From contig NZ_CP036175.1 of assembly GCF_003261575.2 (NCBI RefSeq), positions 372,001 to 436,000 of the forward strand: DNA of 64,000 nt, given 5' to 3'. Every line of letters begins with the position of its first letter. The stretch's first letter is position 1. The position numbers and the translations under genes were made by a program. This DNA comes from Klebsiella huaxiensis (GTDB lineage Bacteria > Pseudomonadota > Gammaproteobacteria > Enterobacterales > Enterobacteriaceae). This document shows positions 61,717-64,000 of the stretch, in pieces. The notes below the pieces were generated by a model. That model had not been told where the DNA came from. It saw nothing but the letters and a program-made list of their open reading frames with translations, and ran no database searches.

Positions 61717-62787
61717 ATGGCTGGTTTAAAACTACAGGCAGTAACGAAAAGCTGGGATGGCAAAACCCAGGTCATTCAACCGTTAACGCTGGACGTGGCG
61801 GACGGAGAATTTATCGTGATGGTCGGCCCCTCGGGCTGCGGTAAATCGACCCTGCTGCGCATGGTTGCCGGTCTGGAACGGGTGACCAGCGGCGATATCT
61901 GGATTGACCGCAAGCGCGTCACCGAAATGGAACCGAAAGACCGCGGCATCGCAATGGTGTTCCAGAACTATGCCCTCTACCCGCATATGAGCGTGGAAGA
62001 GAATATGGCGTGGGGCCTGAAAATTCGCGGTATGGGCAAGGGATTAATTGCCGAGCGCGTGCAGGAGGCGGCGCGTATTCTTGAACTGGATGGCCTGCTC
62101 AAGCGTCGCCCGCGCGAACTCTCTGGTGGCCAGCGCCAGCGCGTGGCGATGGGGCGAGCCATCGTTCGTGACCCGGCGGTATTCCTGTTTGATGAGCCGC
62201 TCTCCAACCTCGACGCCAAACTGCGCGTGCAGATGCGCCTTGAGCTGCAACAATTGCATCGCCGTCTGAAAACCACCTCGTTGTACGTGACCCACGATCA
62301 GGTGGAGGCGATGACCCTCGCGCAGCGGGTCATGGTGATGAATAAAGGCATCGCCGAGCAGATAGGTACGCCGGTTGAAGTCTACGAAAAGCCGGCAAGC
62401 CGCTTTGTGGCAAGCTTTATCGGTAGCCCGGCAATGAACCTACTGGAAGGTCGGGTCAGCGATGATGGTAGCCGCTTCGAGCTTGAGGGCGGGATGCTTT
62501 TGCCCATCAACAGCGAGCATCGCCGCTATGCCGGGCGTAAGATGACGCTGGGTATCCGTCCGGAACATTTTGCATTAAGCTCCGAGGCGGAAGGTGGCGT
62601 ACCGCTGATGATGGATACGCTGGAAATTTTAGGTGCCGATAACCTTGCCCACGGGCGCTGGAGCGAACAAAAGCTGGTGGTTCGGCTACCGCACCAGTTA
62701 CGCCCGCAGGCTGGCAGCACGCTGTGGCTGCATCTGCCGCAGAATCATCTGCACTTCTTTGATAGTGAAACAGGACAACGCGCATGA
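61717..62787 (+). CDS. ugpC: Glycerol-3-phosphate transporter ATPase UgpC
   Basis: A 356-residue CUT1/MalK-type ATPase: Walker [10 protein letters not shown] near residue 37, signature [14 protein letters not shown] near 135, Walker [13 protein letters not shown] near 155, and a C-terminal regulatory OB/TOBE domain with [10 protein letters not shown] near 280. A probable duplicate of the MalK function, it energises UgpAE. The start at 61717 matches the E. coli protein; it overlaps ugpQ by ATGA. Confidence 0.96.
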   Translation: MAGLKLQAVTKSWDGKTQVIQPLTLDVADGEFIVMVGPSGCGKSTLLRMVAGLERVTSGDIWIDRKRVTEMEPKDRGIAMVFQNYALYPHMSVEENMAWGLKIRGMGKGLIAERVQEAARILELDGLLKRRPRELSGGQRQRVAMGRAIVRDPAVFLFDEPLSNLDAKLRVQMRLELQQLHRRLKTTSLYVTHDQVEAMTLAQRVMVMNKGIAEQIGTPVEVYEKPASRFVASFIGSPAMNLLEGRVSDDGSRFELEGGMLLPINSEHRRYAGRKMTLGIRPEHFALSSEAEGGVPLMMDTLEILGADNLAHGRWSEQKLVVRLPHQLRPQAGSTLWLHLPQNHLHFFDSETGQRA

Positions 62788-63524
62788 GTCACTGGCCTTA
62801 TCCCCACATTGTTGCCCATCGCGGCGGCGGTAAACTGGCTCCGGAAAATACCCTTGCGGCCATCGATACCGGCGCTCGTTATGGTCATACGATGATTGAG
62901 TTTGACGCTAAGTTATCGAAAGACGGGCAGATTTTCTTACTGCATGATGACAACCTCGAACGAACCAGTAACGGCTGGGGCGTGGCGGGCGAGCTGGCGT
63001 GGAACGATCTGCTAAAAGTGGATGCCGGAAGCTGGTACAGCGGCGAGTTCAAAGGCGAACCGCTGCCGCTGCTGACCGAAGTTGCTGACCGCTGTCGCCT
63101 GCACGGCATGATGGCGAATATCGAAATTAAACCGACGACGGGCACCGGCCCGTTGACCGGTAAAGTCGTCGCGCTGGCGGCCCGCGAACTGTGGCAGGGG
63201 ATGACCCAGCCGCTGCTTTCGTCGTTTGAAATCGATGCACTGGAAGCGGCACAGGAAGCAGCGCCTGAACTGCCGCGCGGGCTGCTGCTGGATGAATGGC
63301 GGGACGATTGGCGCGAACTGACCACGCGTCTGGGCTGCGTCTCAATCCACCTTAATCATAGACTGTTGGATGACGCGCGCGTGGCGAGCCTGAAGGATGC
63401 GGGCCTGCACATCCTCGTGTATACCGTTAACAAACCCCAGCGCGCCGCCGAGCTGCTGCGTTGGGGCGTGGATTGCATCTGCACCGATGCAATTGACGTT
63501 ATCGGCCCCAACTTCCCGGCATAA
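62784..63524 (+). CDS. ugpQ: Glycerophosphodiester phosphodiesterase UgpQ
   Basis: A 246-residue cytosolic GDPD enzyme that hydrolyses imported glycerophosphodiesters to glycerol-3-phosphate and an alcohol. The catalytic motifs are [16 protein letters not shown] (residues 10-25), the metal ligands in [18 protein letters not shown] (about 38-55) and NIEIKPT near 112. It is the last gene of ugpBAECQ and lets the cell use deacylated phospholipids as phosphate source. Confidence 0.96.
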   Translation: MSHWPYPHIVAHRGGGKLAPENTLAAIDTGARYGHTMIEFDAKLSKDGQIFLLHDDNLERTSNGWGVAGELAWNDLLKVDAGSWYSGEFKGEPLPLLTEVADRCRLHGMMANIEIKPTTGTGPLTGKVVALAARELWQGMTQPLLSSFEIDALEAAQEAAPELPRGLLLDEWRDDWRELTTRLGCVSIHLNHRLLDDARVASLKDAGLHILVYTVNKPQRAAELLRWGVDCICTDAIDVIGPNFPA

Positions 63525-63529
63525 TCTAT

Positions 63530-63558
63530 GACAGACGGCGCTTACGGGGCCGTCTGTC
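63530..63558. terminator. Hairpin between ugpQ and yhhA
   Basis: GACAGACGGC-N9-GCCGTCTGTC, a perfect 10-bp dyad lying between and into the convergent gene ends (it covers the last codons of yhhA). No T-run follows, so efficient termination is uncertain, but the position fits a shared terminator. Confidence 0.7.
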
Positions 63559-63862
63559 GCTGCAACATCCCACCATTATTGTTCGGCAGAGGCTGCTGAC
63601 GATTCAGGTTGTTATTCTGCTGTACCCGCTGCTGATTGTTATTTAACTGCGTTTGTAAATGCTGTTGCTGAGTGCGCGACTGGCTCTGAATATCCTGTTT
63701 CAGCTTGTTTTGCTGCTGCATCTGCTGGTTCTGCATCTGGTTTTGCATCCGCTGCTGGCTGGGTACCACGTATCCCGGCTGGTTGGGATTGTTATCGACG
63801 TTGAGCGGTTGTGCTAAAGCGCTTAGCGGCAGCAGCGCCGCCAGAAATACGATGACTTTCAT
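63542..63862 (-). CDS. yhhA: DUF2756 periplasmic protein YhhA
   Basis: A 106-residue exported protein: signal peptide [17 protein letters not shown], then a mature part dominated by Gln and Asn ([17 protein letters not shown]) with predicted helical character. It resembles E. coli YhhA, which is longer (146 residues as I recall), the difference lying in the low-complexity part. The function is unknown. The start at 63862 has GGAGGAG upstream; the frame is open to 63907. It lies between ugpQ and ggt, as in E. coli. Confidence 0.85.
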   Translation of the reverse strand: MKVIVFLAALLPLSALAQPLNVDNNPNQPGYVVPSQQRMQNQMQNQQMQQQNKLKQDIQSQSRTQQQHLQTQLNNNQQRVQQNNNLNRQQPLPNNNGGMLQRQTAP

Positions 63863-63983
63863 TGTTCTCTCCTCCACGTGAGTGGCATGCGTTAAGTTTA
63901 CCCCCATTCCGGCACAACAATGATTTTTTAAGACTTATCATCCAGGATTATGTGTAAATAAAAACATATTCAGGAGTATGACA

Positions 63984-64000
63984 ATGATAAAAACAACGCG
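63984..64000 (+). CDS. ggt: Start of gamma-glutamyltranspeptidase Ggt, partial
   Basis: Only five complete codons are in the window (MIKTT plus two bases), preceded by AGGAG seven bases upstream (63972-63976). The E. coli ggt product starts MIKPT, and ggt is the divergent neighbour of yhhA there. The call rests on this short match and gene order. An ATG at 63978 is too near the ribosome site. Confidence 0.6.

Overview
The window is chromosomal DNA from an enterobacterium of the Klebsiella/Raoultella type. Most proteins match their E. coli K-12 counterparts in length and motif (NikA-E, YhhT/S, DcrB, YhhQ, TusA, ZntA, RsmD, FtsYEX, RpoH, LivJKHMGF, UgpBAECQ). Order follows the E. coli nik-yhhT-ftsYEX-rpoH-liv-ugp-ggt backbone, but blocks absent from K-12 at these positions are inserted: a phenolic acid decarboxylase with its LysR regulator, the complete arn operon, an 18-gene aryl polyene (APE) cluster, a MocR regulator/transaminase pair and a sugar-acid catabolic cluster. 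REP/BIME and ERIC elements, typical of enterics, sit in the gaps.

Layout. 1-4463 (minus): nikABCDE nickel importer, cut inside nikE, with a NikR-type operator in front of nikA. 4702-6166: LysR regulator divergent from padC. 6566-13944 (plus): arnBCADTEF, which makes and attaches 4-amino-4-deoxy-L-arabinose to lipid A, preceded by a PmrA-box-like site. 14087-29177 (minus): the APE cluster apeA to apeR, with two acyl carrier proteins, a starter-activating ligase, ketosynthases, a ketoreductase, two dehydratases, acyl- and glycosyltransferase, methyltransferase, thioesterase, exporter and lipoproteins. 29587-38353: yhhT, yhhS, dcrB, yhhQ, tusA, zntA, yhhN, yhhM, yhhL, rsmD. 38547-42948 (plus): ftsYEX and rpoH. 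43006-45883: MocR/GabR-like regulator divergent from a PuuE/GabT-like transaminase. 46202-53401: livJ, panM (reverse), livKHMGF. 53446-58301 (minus): UxaA/GarD-family dehydratase, MFS carrier, DapA-superfamily aldolase/dehydratase and IclR regulator, inserted between livF and ugpB. 58573-63524 (plus): ugpBAECQ with four Pho-box repeats. 63542-64000: yhhA (reverse) and the first codons of ggt.

How the genes work together. Four ABC importers (Ni, branched-chain amino acids, glycerol-3-phosphate/glycerophosphodiesters, and the ABC-like FtsEX division complex) occupy the backbone. The arn and APE clusters both remodel the outer envelope: arn lowers lipid A negative charge, APE places a polyene pigment lipid in the outer membrane. 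Their 3' ends converge on a BIME at about 14 kb. The strongest regulatory sites are the NikR operator, the ZntR palindrome, the sigma-E promoter and DnaA box at rpoH, the Pho boxes at ugpB, and a perfect 19-bp palindrome at the sugar-acid cluster. I saw no tRNA, rRNA, CRISPR array, insertion sequence or prophage gene. The whole APE system belongs to a described class. The less-described items are its internal hairpins, the absence of a local phosphopantetheinyl transferase, and the unassigned substrate of the sugar-acid cluster.
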